A stretch of 64,000 nucleotides of DNA from Symsagittifera roscoffensis. Taxonomy: Eukaryota; Xenacoelomorpha; Acoela; Convolutidae. The notes below the pieces were generated by a model. The model had not been told where the DNA came from. It ran no database searches and saw nothing but the letters and a program-made list of their open reading frames with translations. This document shows positions 46,453 to 57,815 of this stretch, one piece after another (position 1 is the stretch's first letter; each line of letters starts with the position of its first letter). The translations under genes and the position numbers were made by a program. Location: positions 35,624,540 to 35,688,539 of the forward strand of contig NC_087063.1 of the NCBI RefSeq assembly GCF_963678635.1, read 5' to 3'.

Positions 46453-46536
46453 TCAAGGCCAGGGGCAATGGTTCTGACTTTATCAAATCATTAGAACTGA
46501 TTCAAACGAAATGAAAGTCACCACCGGGAACCCGTT

Positions 46537-48391
46537 CTACCTTTCCGAGGTAGCAGTGGTGGTCATGACGCTACAATCTGCACAAATTTGCCTATTGATT
46601 GTACGCACCGGGACAACGCCAACATGACTTGGCGGCTTGGGCATTGGCCTCGCTTTGACCCAGGAGTATCGGTGCTTCACATAACAGTGATTGATCATTG
46701 ACTTTCTAACCGAGCACCGGTAGGAGCAGAGCTGACACTTTAGCACCTCATCACCTGTGCTAGTGTCTTGTTTTGATGCGAAGGGTTGCCGACTCAGTTG
46801 CGGTGCTGAGACGGTCGATTCTGATACGCTGATCAGTTTCACATGCGGGTGACAGTTTTGCATGTGCTTTTTCCAACCGCTGACATAGACATAAGTCTTG
46901 TTACAGTCGGACAGAGGGCAGTCGGATTTACCCTTTTTGGACCCCCCGTCGCTGGGCTGCTGGGGGATCTCTGCAGTTCTTTCAATTCCTTTAGTTACAG
47001 TTCCCTCAGTTCCTTTAGTTACAGTTCTTTCATTTCCTTTAGTTTCAATTTCACTTTCACTACTAGCGGAGGTCTGGACCGAGGGTGAATGATTGTCTCT
47101 GAGATGCCTGTACATCTCTTTTTTGCTATGAAACATTCTACCACAGTTTTCATTAGCACATTGAACTGTTTGCGACCTCTTGCCGATAGCATTTGCTTTA
47201 AAATCCCCACTTTCTGTGAACTTAAGTTTGGTTGTCGGATTATGTAACCAGTTATCCTGGTCGCACTTGGTCTTGAGCCCATGGTTGTCAATATCAGCCC
47301 TGAGCTGCCTAACCCAATCTTTTTGCCAAACTTTAGCACCTTCAAGTAGTTCATTCAAGCTATCGGTCCCGATGTTTTTAAAGGAAGCATACAGTTGTAC
47401 CCTCTCCTGCATAGTTGGTGAGCGACTGGCGTTGTTTTTACTTTTTCATTCAGTTCCTTTAGTTTCATTTCATTTCTGGTTTCTAGCCTGAGACACATTC
47501 TTTTAGCGCGGTGTATAACTGCTTCTAATCTACCAAGATCGGTGCATCTGATGACAAGGGTCTCTAAGCCGTATAGCAGGACAAGCTTTAGGAATGTCTC
47601 AATGAGGAGACCCTTGTTCCTTAGTGTCAACTTTTTAGACACCAAGGCCCGTCTAAGACGTAACATTGCTATTCTTGTCTTAGAAATGCGAGCGCTGATA
47701 GCCTTGTTAGCGCTCCCATCAGATGCTATGATGCTGCCGAGGTACTCAAAGTGATTGACATGTTCTACCTGTTCACTGAGTACATTGATAGGGACATTAG
47801 TATTGTCTTTGGTGTTAATTACAATACTTTTAGTTTTCTCGACAGAGATTTCTAATTGAGCCAATCCAAAAGTTTTTGCCATCTCATTCAGCGAATTGGT
47901 AGCATTTGCCTGGTTATCAGAGATCAAAGCCAGATCATCAGCGTATGCAAAGTTTCTTTTCTCCCCACTGGTCTTACTTAGGAGGAAGTCAAAAAGGATG
48001 ATAAACAACAGTGGGCCTAAAACGCACCCTTGCCTCACCCCTCGGTTCACTACAAAGGTGTTATCCTTATCAAGCTTGCCGATGGGTTTGGTGTGGAGCG
48101 CTTCAATCAAACTGATGATACTCCTGGGATTCCAAAATCCCTTAGGGCAATAAACAACACTTCCCTATCAATTGAGTCAAAAGCCTTCTTCAGGTCGATG
48201 AAAGTCATACAAAGAGGTTGCTGGTTCTCAATCCTTCTTTGCAGCAAACATCTAATTACCAAGATAGCTTGGCCCGTTGACCTGTGGCTTCGGAACCCAA
48301 ATTGATAAGGTGAGATCTTGGGCAGCTGCTTATTCACCCTATTTGCAATCACCTTTGCGAACACTTTGCCAACTTGGTCAAGAAGGAACAT
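46537..48391 (-). pseudogene. L2a ORF2: RT and C2H2 zinc fingers
   Basis: RT motif A MTFIDLKKAFDSIDRE, B VRQGCVLGPLLF, C FAYADDLALISD, D EISVEKTKSI and E EYLGSIIASDG. Then a connector and three C2H2 fingers (CANENCGRMF...H, CPLSDCNKTY...H, CQLCSYRC...H) ending at TAG 46537. Two frameshifts: one between motifs A and B (near 48107, shared with L2b) and one near 47410 (a one-base loss relative to L2b). Confidence 0.9.
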
Positions 48392-48798
48392 GCTCCGGTA
48401 ATTGTTCGGTTCTGCTCTGCTTCCTTTCTTGAACAGATTGAGTACTACTGCGTCCCTCCAAATTTGGGGAACTTTCCCCGGATCAAGCCAGATATCAGTG
48501 AAAATTCTTGTGAGAGGCTTGAGAATTATCTTGTTTCCGATTGGTTTCTCTCATTGGTTTGAATGTAGGTAGGAATTTTACAGGTATGGCTTACTGGACC
48601 GTATTACCCAACCTCTGTTATTACACCGAGGAGGCGTTAAGCAAAATTCCTCACGGAAAATCACCTGCAGTTTAGTATTGATACCAATGTTAGATGTATC
48701 ATCCGACTCTCGCCGAGGTGAGATCGCTTATTACCGCAGATTACCTGCGAACGACTCAATCCTAACGCGGGGAGGCACTGCATATGAGACTTATTATT

Positions 48799-48911
48799 AA
48801 TCATTTATATTTCACCGCTCAGTTTGATTAAAACTTCTCATATTAACTTATTCAATTGATTCCTAAATTTTTTCGGGACAGGCCGAAAATTTTTTTCAAC
48901 AGTTCATATAA
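48799..48911 (-). repeat. 113-bp direct repeat right of L2a
   Basis: Partner of 46314-46426. Confidence 0.85.
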
Positions 48912-49120
48912 TCTTTCCGACACTTTGACCAACTTAACACAGTTAAGCACCGAAAAGAAATAGTCGATCATTTTTTTTGGCAACCTCGCATCCAGTACCA
49001 ACACGTGCATGGTTTTTTTTCTGCTTAACTATGGAGATTTCACCATATATTTCGATCCAGCCGGCCAATGCTATCCTTCACTTTTTAAACTTCGAGGGTT
49101 TTTCTCCCGCCTCTAATCTC
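48912..49120. other. Short T-rich stretch leading into the L2b target
   Basis: Its last ~25 bp (CGAGGGTTTTTCTCCCGCCTC) match the uninterrupted target at 57118-57150, so this is the left side of the L2b insertion site. Confidence 0.6.
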
Positions 49121-49290
49121 TTTCTTGGTATGTAACACTCCAGTGATTAGGTATGTTGTCAGATTGAGCGCCTGCTCCAGACGTTCCAATGATCAATCGA
49201 CATGAGCATGGTAAAACTGGTTCAATGACTAAAAATCATGTTCCAATGAATCAATGGGTTTGAGTAGCGGATACCAAGTTGAAATGGAAC
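49121..49290 (-). repeat. 170-bp target duplication, left copy
   Basis: TTTCTTGGTATGTAACACTC...GAAATGGAAC, repeated at 54389-54558 with two substitutions. Confidence 0.92.
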
Positions 49291-51354
49291 TTTCCGAGGT
49301 AGCAGTGGTGGTCATGACCCTACAATCTGCACAATTTTGCCTATTGATTGTACGCACCGGGACAACGCCAACATGACTTGGCGGCTTGGGCATTGGCCTC
49401 GCTTTGACCCAGGAGTATCGGTGCTTCACATAACAGTGATTGATCATTGACTTTCTAACCGAGCACCGGTAGGAGCAGAGCTGACACTTTAGCACCTCAT
49501 CACCTGTGCTAGTGTCTTGGTTTGATGCGAAGGGTTGCCGACTCAGTTGCGGTGCTGAGACGGTCGATTCTGATGCGCTGATCAGTTTCACATGCGGGTG
49601 ACAGTTTTGCATGTGCTTTGTCCAAACGCTGACATAGACATAAGTCTTGTTACAGTCGGACAGAGGGCAGTCGAATTTACCCTTTTTGGACCCCCCGTCG
49701 CTGGGCTGCTGGGGGATCTCTGCAGTTCTTTCAATTCCTTTAGTTACAGTTCCCTCAGTTCCTTTAGTTACAGTTCTTTCATTTCCTTTAGTTTCAATTT
49801 CACTTTCACTACTAGCGGAGGTCTGGACCGAGGGTGAATGATTGTCTCTGAGATGCCTGTACATCTCTTTTTTGCTATAAAACATTCTACCACAGTTTTC
49901 ATTAGCACATTGAACTGTTTGCGACCTCTTGCCGATAGCATTTGCTTTAAAATCCCCACTTTCTGTGAACTTAAGTTTGGTTGGCGGATTATGTAACCAG
50001 TTATCTTGGTCGCACTTGGTCTTGAGCCCATGGTTGTCAAGATCAGCCCTGAGCTGCCTAACCCAATCTTCTTGCCAAACTTTAGCACCTTCAAGTAGTT
50101 CATTCAAGCTATCGGCCCCGATGTTTTTAAAGGAAGCATACAGTTGTACCCTTCTCCTGCATAGTTGGTGAGCGACTGGCGTTGTTTTTACTTTTTCATT
50201 CAGTTCCTTTAGTTTCATTTCATTTCTGGTTTCTAGCCTGAGACACATTCTTTTAGCGCGGTGTATAACCGCTTCTAATCTACCAAGATCGGTGCATCTG
50301 ATGACAAGGGTCTCTAAGCCGTATAGCAGGACAAGCTTTAGGAATGTCTCAATGAGGAGACCCTTGTTCCTTAGTGTCAACCTTTTAGACACCAAGGCCG
50401 GTCTAAGACGTAACATTGCTATTCTTGTCTTAGAAATGCGAGCGCTGATAGCCTTGTTAGCGCTCCCATCAGATGCTATGATGCTGCCGAGGTACTCAAA
50501 GTGATTGACCTGTTCTACCTGTTCACTGAGTACATTGATAGGGACATTAGTATTGTCTTTGGTGTTAATTACAATACTTTTAGTTTTCTCGACAGAGATT
50601 TCTAATTGAGCCAATCCAAAAGTTTTTGCCATCTCATTCAGCGACTTGGTAGCATTTGCCTGGTTATCAGAGATCAAAGCCAGATCATCAGCGTATGCAA
50701 AGTTTCTTTTCTCCCCACTGGTCTTACTTAGGAGGAAGTCAAAAAGGATGATAAACAACAGTGGGCCTAAAACGCACCCTTGCCTCACCCCTCGGTTCAC
50801 TACAAAGGTGTTATCCTTATCAAGCTTGCCGATGGGTTTGGTGTGGAGCGCTTCAATCAAACTGATGATACTCCTGGGATTCCAAAATCCCTTAGGGCAA
50901 TAAACAACACTTCCCTATCAATTGAGTCAAAAGCCTTCTTCAGGTCGATGAAAGTCATACAAAGAGGTTGCTGGTTCTCAATCCTTCTTTGCAGCAAACA
51001 TCTAATTGCCAAGATAGCTTGGCCCGTTGGCCTGTGGCTTCGGAACCCAAATTGATAAGGTGAGATCTTGGGCAGCTGCTTATTCACCCTATTTGCAATC
51101 ACCTTTGCGAACACTTTGCCAACTTGGTCAAGAAGGAAGATGCTCCGGTAATTGTTCGGTTCTGCTCTGCTTCCTTTCTTGAACAGATTGAGTACTACTG
51201 CGTCCCTCCAAATTTGGGGAACTTTCCCCGGATCAAGCCAGATATCAGTGAAAATTCTTGTGAGAGGCTTGAGAATTATCTTCTCGAGCAACTTAAGAAG
51301 GTCACTGGTGATCTGACTCTCACCGAGAGCCTTGCCCGTGTTAATTTCTCTCAA
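49291..51354 (-). pseudogene. L2b ORF2: RT and C2H2 zinc fingers
   Basis: Starts within the linker (KALGESQITSDLLKLLEK), then RT blocks including FKKGSRAEPNNYRSIFLLDQ, motif A FIDLKKAFDSID, B GCVLGPLLF, C YADDLALI. The RT-to-C-terminus frame is continuous, unlike L2a. The frame change between A and B near 50857 is the same as in L2a. Three C2H2 fingers follow. The original stop is replaced by target sequence. Confidence 0.9.
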
Positions 51355-51456
51355 GGCTTGTAGTACCTCTGCACCTTTAGGAGGTCCACTATCCGCACCT
51401 GGAAGTGACCTTTCAATAAACTTTTCACTCGCCGGTCTGTTCGTAAACAGATTCTC

Positions 51457-53560
51457 TTAATGCCTTTGAAACTTCACATTACTGACTTCACCTTTGCTCC
51501 TCCTCTCCAACCAACTCAGGCGAACACTCCTAAGAGTCTCTTTCAACACCTTAAACGCTTCACGCGTTTGTCCGAGGACGTGCTTGTCTTGAGACCCTTC
51601 CAGACGACTCTCTAACATCTCATTTTGGGCAAACTTCCTCAACTTGTTGCACTTCAAGTTTAGCCTTTTTCTTGCAGCAACCAATTCGTCAGTTCTGTTG
51701 TTTAGAACCTGACGATGTACACTTCTCCTTTCTTTAAATACCGAACGTTGTTCAGTATTTAAATACTCAAAGAATGTACCCTCTTTTTCCTCAGGTTTCG
51801 GAACCGGTAACCTGGCATGGGCATTGCACACCAACTCCTTAAGAGTTCTATTGAAGCTCTCAATGGAGTCAGTGTGGGACAAGCGGTTATCTGATATTAG
51901 GAACGAGCGACCTTGGGCAGATTTCAGACAGGTATTGATTTTAGACCGTAGTCCAGGAGACTTCCTTTTTAAGCTTTTTCTGAGAAAACTTTCACCGTCA
52001 AACGCCTTTTTGCCTGGTTCTTTCGGGGGTAAGACCATGCCTACAAGCTTAGTATGATCTGAGTGATGCCCTGTACCTATCTGAGTGATCCCCAGCTGGC
52101 TCTCATATCTCTCCAGACCGTGTTCCGATCGGACAAGATATAATCGATGACAGCACCTGAGCCTCTGGGGTGACGCCACGTTATAAGCCTACTTAAAGGT
52201 TTCTTGAATAACGTGTTCACGATTTTTAAATCCCATTCAGTTCGCGCAAGTGTTACAAGTTTCTTCACTTTATCATCATTTCTTAGCCAGCATTCCTTGA
52301 ATTTTGGCTTGTGCTCTGACAGGTTCAGTGCCTCGTTTGCAGTCCGTATTTCATTTGTTCTTGTACTGACTTCCTCTTTTTATAGCAGAAAGCCATCTAA
52401 CTCATGCCATGTCTTCATGTTGGGGCATTTCCAAGTTCCTCGACTGTCGTAACAGGAAACCAAATTTACGCACGCGAGGTTGCAGGCGTGGCTCCTTTCT
52501 ACAAGCGATCTCCCAGCTGCGTTCGTTCAATTCAACCCGTAAGGCCCGGCTGCGTTATCAAGTGTTCGTTGCGACTTGTCTCCCACTGTCGCATTGAAAT
52601 CCCCTTCATCAATTAGACACTTCTTGCTATTTTTCAGTAATAGTGCTTTAATTTCTTGGCTGTACGTTTCATACTCCAGTGGTTTGCACCCCACAGAGGT
52701 TGGTATGTACCAATAGTGCCAGATTATCCACCATCAATGCCGCGTTGCCGTCTCCTGACTGTCGTACTAGCCCTTGCTCGGTCTAACTCACTGCCCAGTT
52801 GTCTCAGAGGAAGACTCCAATTTTTTTGCCCTACACAAGAACACCGTAAAGGTCATTACCCTTCAATCCACTGGATTCCGCCGTCTGGTTCGTTCAATTC
52901 CGAGAGAAGGACTATATCCACGTCAGTCATGGCGATCACTAGTAGCATGTCACAAAATTGGTTCCTTCTAGGAAATTCAACTCTGGCTTTCTGTACATTT
53001 CACGACCAGATCTTTGTTACATTTGTGGAGCCCTTCAACCTGGCGCTTTCAATCTAGATTTTGTCTCTTATTTCTTGCCTTCTCTTGCGTCTGGCCCTTT
53101 TCCTTTGGGTTCTTTCTGCTTGGTTGTTTGGGGCATCGCTGGGAAATTCCGTCCGATACGGTGATTCCTCGAATCTACTTTGGCACCATGAGCACCTGTT
53201 GCACACAAAATCTGTGTTGTAGTCGGCCGTTTGGGAGACATGCATTCAAGTTGGACCCGCCCTTCGTATGCGCACCCCACGCTTGTTGCTTTACTGTCTA
53301 TGATTTTCTTCTTTCATGTTGGGCATATCACAGCTTTTAGTCCTGGATTCTTTTCTAATGTCCTGAGAAAATGATTTTGCAGTCCTGTTGCCTGTCATTA
53401 GATACAAGTATGAAACCACGAGCCCGTTATGATACCGAGAGGGAGCGGCAGCTTCGGCCAGACTCACCCACAGACACACCCTGGACCGCGCCATCTTAAA
53501 CACGACTTGCGTAAAACCTTCGCTAGATGGCAAACTCCCGTTGCACTAAAATTTACTGCA
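51457..53560 (-). pseudogene. L2b ORF2 N-terminal part: AP endonuclease and linker
   Basis: Minus-strand frames, broken by stops, read DIVLLSELNEPDGGIQW near 52,900, GDFNATVGDK near 52,600, and WRHPRGSGAVIDYILSDRN near 52,140. These are the ordered landmarks of an APE-type LINE endonuclease (N...E, GDFN, ..SxIDYIL). A lysine/arginine-rich linker (51457-51980) leads to the RT. Confidence 0.8.
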
Positions 53561-53599
53561 TCGTCTGCTTAGACCGAACTAGAGGCCAACTCTTTCCGC

Positions 53600-54062
53600 A
53601 ATCCAACAAACTTATACCCATTTTCTTCTCCGCTTGTGCGTAGTATGTCGTTGATTTCTGCTATTGAGTCGTTCTCCCCATGTTTGCAGGAAACGCCTTT
53701 TACATCTATGGGGATCAATTTGTCTTGACGTTGTTGCCTCTTGATGCCTCTGGCATGTACGTTTCGACACCCCCAGCACCTTGATCGATTTTACTTTGTT
53801 CTGTTTAAGGCTTCTTCTAAGCCAAAAATTTCTTCCATTATCAAATCTGGTGGAAATTGGTTTCTTATTCCTCTTGGAACTCGCTGAATTTCCCCCGATC
53901 ACGATGGCGATATTACCCATTTCCCTTGGTCCTCAGGGGACCCCCCCCCCCCCGTGAACAACTCGAATACTCCACATCTTTTTTTCCACTGAACTGATGA
54001 TCGAGTCCCCCCTCTGCAGGTTCTTCGTCGGTCTGTTCCTCATGGTGGTCTTTTTCGGCCAT
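53600..54062 (-). pseudogene. L2b ORF1 remnant
   Basis: The ATG at 54062-54060 starts MAEKDHHEEQTDEEPAEG, acidic. It is interrupted by a poly-G/C run (53941-53953) that shifts the frame, and continues as MGNIAIVIGGNSASSKRNKK (start 53920), which is basic. Also present in L2c at 63586-63894. No family recognised. Confidence 0.55.
53941..53953 (-). repeat. C13 homopolymer
   Basis: Same position in copy L2c has C23, so its length is variable or poorly assembled. It shifts the ORF1 frame. Confidence 0.85.
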
Positions 54063-54289
54063 GGGTATGGTTTCTACATCTCACTACAGTTTCAGAAGGT
54101 GTAGAGCCGGATCGGCGGGATCACCAGACTCTATTACCAAAAACTCCGCTGTTTGATCTCTCCTTCCTCCCTGCAGTCCTTCGTCCGCGTACTGATCCTT
54201 GCACACACGTTGCTGGTCCATTGTATTGCCTGGTTTCTCGGGAGTGGATTTGGGTTCCTTGTAGGGTGGATTTGGGTTCCCGTACAGTT

Positions 54290-54388
54290 ACCTCAAAGAC
54301 AATGTAGTAATTTTTTGGAGTCAGCAATTTCATTTGCTGCACTCTTTCTACCCAAAAGTCGAGCATCACGGCCTGCTCAAAGTCAAAG
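54290..54388 (-). pseudogene. X-like coding fragment at the 5' end of L2b
   Basis: Reads FDFEQAVMLDFWVERVQQMK, nearly the same as the relic at 57816-58154 (FDFEQAVMLDFWLQRVQQKK) and related to X large ORF 2 (FDYDQAVLLRFW). It ends exactly where the 170-bp target repeat starts, so it travelled with or was joined to the LINE. Confidence 0.75.
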
Positions 54389-54558
54389 TTTCTTGGTATG
54401 TAACACTCCAGTGATTAGGTATGTTGTCAGATTGAGCGCCTGCTCCAGACGTTCCAATGATCAATCGACATGAGCATGGTAAAATTGGTTCAATGACTCA
54501 AAATCATGTTCCAATGAATCAATGGGTTTGAGTAGCGGATACCAAGTTGAAATGGAAC
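54389..54558 (-). repeat. 170-bp target duplication, right copy
   Basis: Partner of 49121-49290. Sequence continues into ATTTTTACGTAAATTTTTGCC, as in the uninterrupted copy at 57311. Confidence 0.92.
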
Positions 54559-55260
54559 ATTTTTACGTAAATTTTTGCCAATTGACAATGTTGTTCTTTC
54601 AGTTGTTCATTGGTATGTACCTAATTTATGGTCTTCAGTTTCACAACTGGCGGCTAGACTAACAACATTTCTGAATCATTCAGTGGGGCAACTTCTTTCG
54701 GCAGTTCCAAGGTTGATGTTCATTCTACCTTTTATCCATCAAGGTCGATAAAAGTCAATCAAAATTTTGTCACTGCTTTGTTTTAATCAACTTCTGAAGT
54801 CAGGTCCGGTTCCACAATTAGGTAATCTTCTACTTAGGTCAGACCCCAGCGGAATCATTCATAGCACTCGTGTGACCTAGGGTTTCAAGCTGGGGCTGCT
54901 CTTTTGACTTAGACCGCTCATCGGTTCATAATCAATTTTCGCTGTCCCCACTGAACACAACATCTTTTTCACCTGCAATTCTGTTCTTATATTCAGCAAA
55001 TTTGCGGTAGGTATGTGAGTTTTTGCATCCATGATGATCCCCACTTTCTTGTATTAGTCTCTTAAACAGCTAGAAACTAAGGCAGCAACCTTAGTTCGGA
55101 TTTCGACAAAATGAAGATTTCATGAGTTCCAACTCCGTCTTCAGAGTGATCTTCAGTGAAGCGTCTCAATAACCACAATAGGAGCTTGCGTTCATTCGGG
55201 GATATCAGGCTCGACCACTCATTCCTCTAGATTTATGCCTGGTTATATTTTTTGGAATGT
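54559..55260 (-). repeat. Relic sequence shared with 57311-57960 and 58930-59220
   Basis: Same order of blocks as the other copies (TGACAATGTTGTTC..., ATGGTCTTCAGTTTCAC, GTCAATCAAAATTTTGTC, GAAGTCAGGTC, CCCCACTGAACACAACATC). Probably part of a decayed X-type element on the minus strand. Confidence 0.6.
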
Positions 55261-56040
55261 CAGCACTTTCTTTTGTTGCACTCGTTCTACCCGAAGTCGA
55301 TCATCACGGCTTGCTAGCATCCTAGTCAAGAATGGGTTATATGCTGTTCCGGGCACACCTGACACAGACTGCAACAATTTGATTCTCCCCTCCATAAGTA
55401 TTCTTTGAGGGTTCCTCTCTTCTCAAGTAAATCTCGGCTCAATTTCACTCCTTTGTTTGATTGTTCTCGTCATTAATTTTTTGTTGAGTATATTCTAAAA
55501 CACATTTTACTTTAGCTATAGCATGCCTCTCAGCAAGACCTTTTCTTTGGTTTATTGCTCCTTTTCTAAAAGACGTTCATGCAGTGTTCATTTAAGAGAG
55601 TTGAGATTCGTTTAGATTAAACCATACAGAGCAAATGGCAACCTTCTACTTAGGTTAGACCCCAGCGGAATCATTCATAGCACTCATGTGACCTAGGGTT
55701 TAAAGCTGCGGCTGCTCCTTTGACTCAGACCGCTCGTCGGTTCATATTCAGTTTTTGCTGTCCCCACTGAACACAACATCATTTTCACTTGCAATTCTGT
55801 TCTTATATTCAGCAAGTTTGCGGTAGGTATCGGATTTTTTGAATCCATGACAATTCTTACTTTCTTGTATCGAGTCTTTTAAACAGCTAGAAATTAAGTC
55901 ATCAACCTCCGTATCCTTTCTAACGCTTTCGCTGTCTTCAACATTTTGCAAATGGTTTTGAACAAATCTGATCTGTGTGTGAAATTCAGGCAACTCAACT
56001 TCTTTGGGGCAGGCATAGTTTTTTCCTGATCGCTCGTGCC
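55261..56040 (-). pseudogene. X-family protein relic (alpha)
   Basis: Minus strand from 56040: a WLETHVGTSDQEK-like segment equivalent to WLEAHVRE of X ORF 2, then PEFHTQIRFVQNHLQ, VEDSESVRKDTEVDDLISSCLKD, and CPEQHITHS / QAVMIDF near 55390-55270. Full of stops, but the order agrees with relic beta. Confidence 0.65.
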
Positions 56041-56213
56041 TACGTGGGTTTCAAGCTACCCTACTAACATCAAGGCACTGTCAAAAAACTTGGGCGCAGA
56101 CTGGGATGAAGTGGGTGCTCCAGACGTTCCAATAATGAAGGTTTCATGAATTACCACTTCGTCTTCAGATTGATCTTCAGTGAACCGTCCATATAATCAC
56201 ATTGAATCTTGAA
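56041..56213. other. Relic sequence between relic alpha and the CT/CA repeat
   Basis: Continues the X-type relic homology (shared with about 58800-58870 and 59250-59340). Confidence 0.5.

Positions 56214-56250
<37 letters not shown>
56214..56250. repeat. (CT)n(CA)n microsatellite
   Basis: A run of CT dinucleotides followed by CA. A related shorter CT run is at 59345-59363 in the homologous place. Confidence 0.9.
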
Positions 56251-56251
<1 letters not shown>

Positions 56252-56260
56252 CTTTAACGC

Positions 56261-56509
56261 TCAAATCTGGGCCTGACTTTCTATTTCTGACGTGGGGCTT
56301 AACATATCTCTAAAAAGCGTACTGATATAATTGTTCGCTATTACTTTATCGCATCCGGGGCATGCCTTGCACTTCTCAGTGCGACACAATTTTGCATGAT
56401 TCTGGAAGTTATACTTTTCCCTGAACGCTCTTTTGCATTTGGGACATACAAACCACTGCTGGTATGGAAATTGTTGCATTCTTTTTTCCACTCGGTGGCC
56501 TTCCACCAT
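56261..56509 (-). pseudogene. LINE-3 C-terminal zinc-finger fragment
   Basis: Reads FVCPKCKRAFREKYNFQNH...C and CPGCDKVIANNY, a C2H2-type finger plus a second Cys pair. It is nearly identical to 59461-59763, the C-terminal end of LINE-3. Confidence 0.75.
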
Positions 56510-56519
56510 TTGTTGGGCT

Positions 56520-57110
56520 TCTTTTTATAGCAGAAAGCCATCTAACTCATGCCGTGTCTTCCTGTTGGGGAAGTTCCAAGTTCCTCGATTATCGTAACAG
56601 GAAAACGAGTTTACACACGCGAGGTTGCGGGCGTGGTTCCGTTCTACAAGCGATCTTCCAGCTGCGTTCGTTCAATTCAACCCGTAAGGCCCGACTGCGT
56701 CATCAAGTGCTCGTTCCGACTTGTCTCCCGCTGTCGCATTGAAATCCCGTTCAACAATAGACTTTTCTTGCTATAATTCAGTATTAGCGCTTCCATTTCT
56801 TGGCTGTACGTTTCATACTCCAGTGGTTTGCACACTACAGTGGTTGGTCTGTACCACTAGTGCCAGATTATCAATCATCAATGCCGCGTTGCCGTCTCCT
56901 GACTGTCATACTAGCCCTTGCTCGGTCTAACTCACTGCCCAGTTGTCTCGGAGGAAGACCGCAATTTTTTTTGCCCTACACAAGAACAACACAAAGGTCA
57001 TTACCCTGCAATCCACTGGATTCCGCCGTCTGGTTCGTTCAATTTCGATAGAGATACATCTGTGTTGTACTCGGCCGTTTGAGAGGTATGCATTCAAGAT
57101 GGACCCACAT
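56520..57110 (-). mobile_element. L2 endonuclease fragment (L2d)
   Basis: Matches L2b 52376-53270 but lacks about 300 bp in the middle (junction near 57050). It abuts LINE-3 finger sequence on one side and X-type relic on the other. Confidence 0.8.
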
Positions 57111-57117
57111 TTTTTTT

Positions 57118-57815
57118 ACGAGGGTTTTTCTTCAGCCTCTAATCTCTTGCTTGGTATGTAACACTCCAGGGTGTACTTCTACGATTCGGTATATTTTGAG
57201 ATTGAGCGCATGCTCCAGACGTTCCGATGATCAATCGACTTGAGCTTGGTAAAATTGGTTCAATGGCTCAAAATCATGTTCCAATATGTAGCGGATACCA
57301 AGTTGAAATGGAACAATTTTACGTAAATTTTTGCCAATTGACAATGTTGTTCATTCAGTTGTTCAATGGTATGTGCCTAATTTATGGTCTTCAGTTTCAC
57401 GTTTGGCGGCTAGGCTAATGACATTACCTTTTTCTACCTTTTTTGCATCAAGGTCAATAAGAGATGAATTGCAGCTAAGTCAATCAAAATTTTGTCACTG
57501 CTTTGCTCTAATCAACTTGTGAAGTCAGGTCTAGATCCACAATTAGATAACCTTCTACTTAGGTCAGACCCCAGCGGAATCAATCATATCCTTCATGTGA
57601 CTTAGAGTTTCAAGCTGCGGCTGCTCTTTTTACTTAGACTGTTCGTCGATTCATATTCAATTTTCGTTGTCCCCACTGAACACAACATCATTTTCACTTG
57701 CAATTCTGTGGTTAAATTCAGCAAATTTGCGGTAGTTATCGGATTTTTTGAATCCATGATGATTCCCACTTTCTTGTATCAGTCTTTTAAACAGCTAGAA
57801 ATTAAGGCATCAACC
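57118..57815 (-). repeat. Uninterrupted copy of the L2b target region
   Basis: Contains the 170-bp sequence once (57150-57312, with some differences), flanked on both sides by the sequences that flank L2b. It serves as the empty-site reference. Confidence 0.8.

Larger units (their letters stand above)
46427..48798 (-). mobile_element. LINE L2a (5'-truncated, with 3'UTR)
   Basis: Minus-strand copy of family L2, beginning inside the RT domain (homology to L2b ends near 48532) and running through the C-terminus and 110 bp of 3'UTR to 46427. The first 266 bp (48533-48798) match nothing in L2b and form a foreign 5' tail. Flanked by 113-bp direct repeats. Confidence 0.85.
49291..54388 (-). mobile_element. 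LINE L2b (long copy, 5.1 kb)
   Basis: Minus-strand L2 copy between two 170-bp target repeats. From its 5' end (54388): about 100 bp of X-like coding sequence, 5'UTR, an ORF1 start at about 54062, an AP-endonuclease region, a linker, RT and zinc fingers. It is truncated at the 3' end just before the ORF2 stop (49291), without 3'UTR or poly(A). Confidence 0.9.

Noticed and set aside
46843..47491. Plus-strand ORFs over the L2a zinc-finger region
   Set aside because: Shadows of the minus-strand ORF2 C-terminus.
48590..48790. tRNA- or 5S-like gene in the L2a 5' tail
   Set aside because: A stem is visible, but I could not fit A and B boxes or a cloverleaf.
52404..53340. Plus-strand ORFs with 60-133 codons, duplicated at 62377-63332
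   Set aside because: Antisense to the L2 AP-endonuclease region, whose minus-strand motifs (GDFN, IDYIL) are recognisable.
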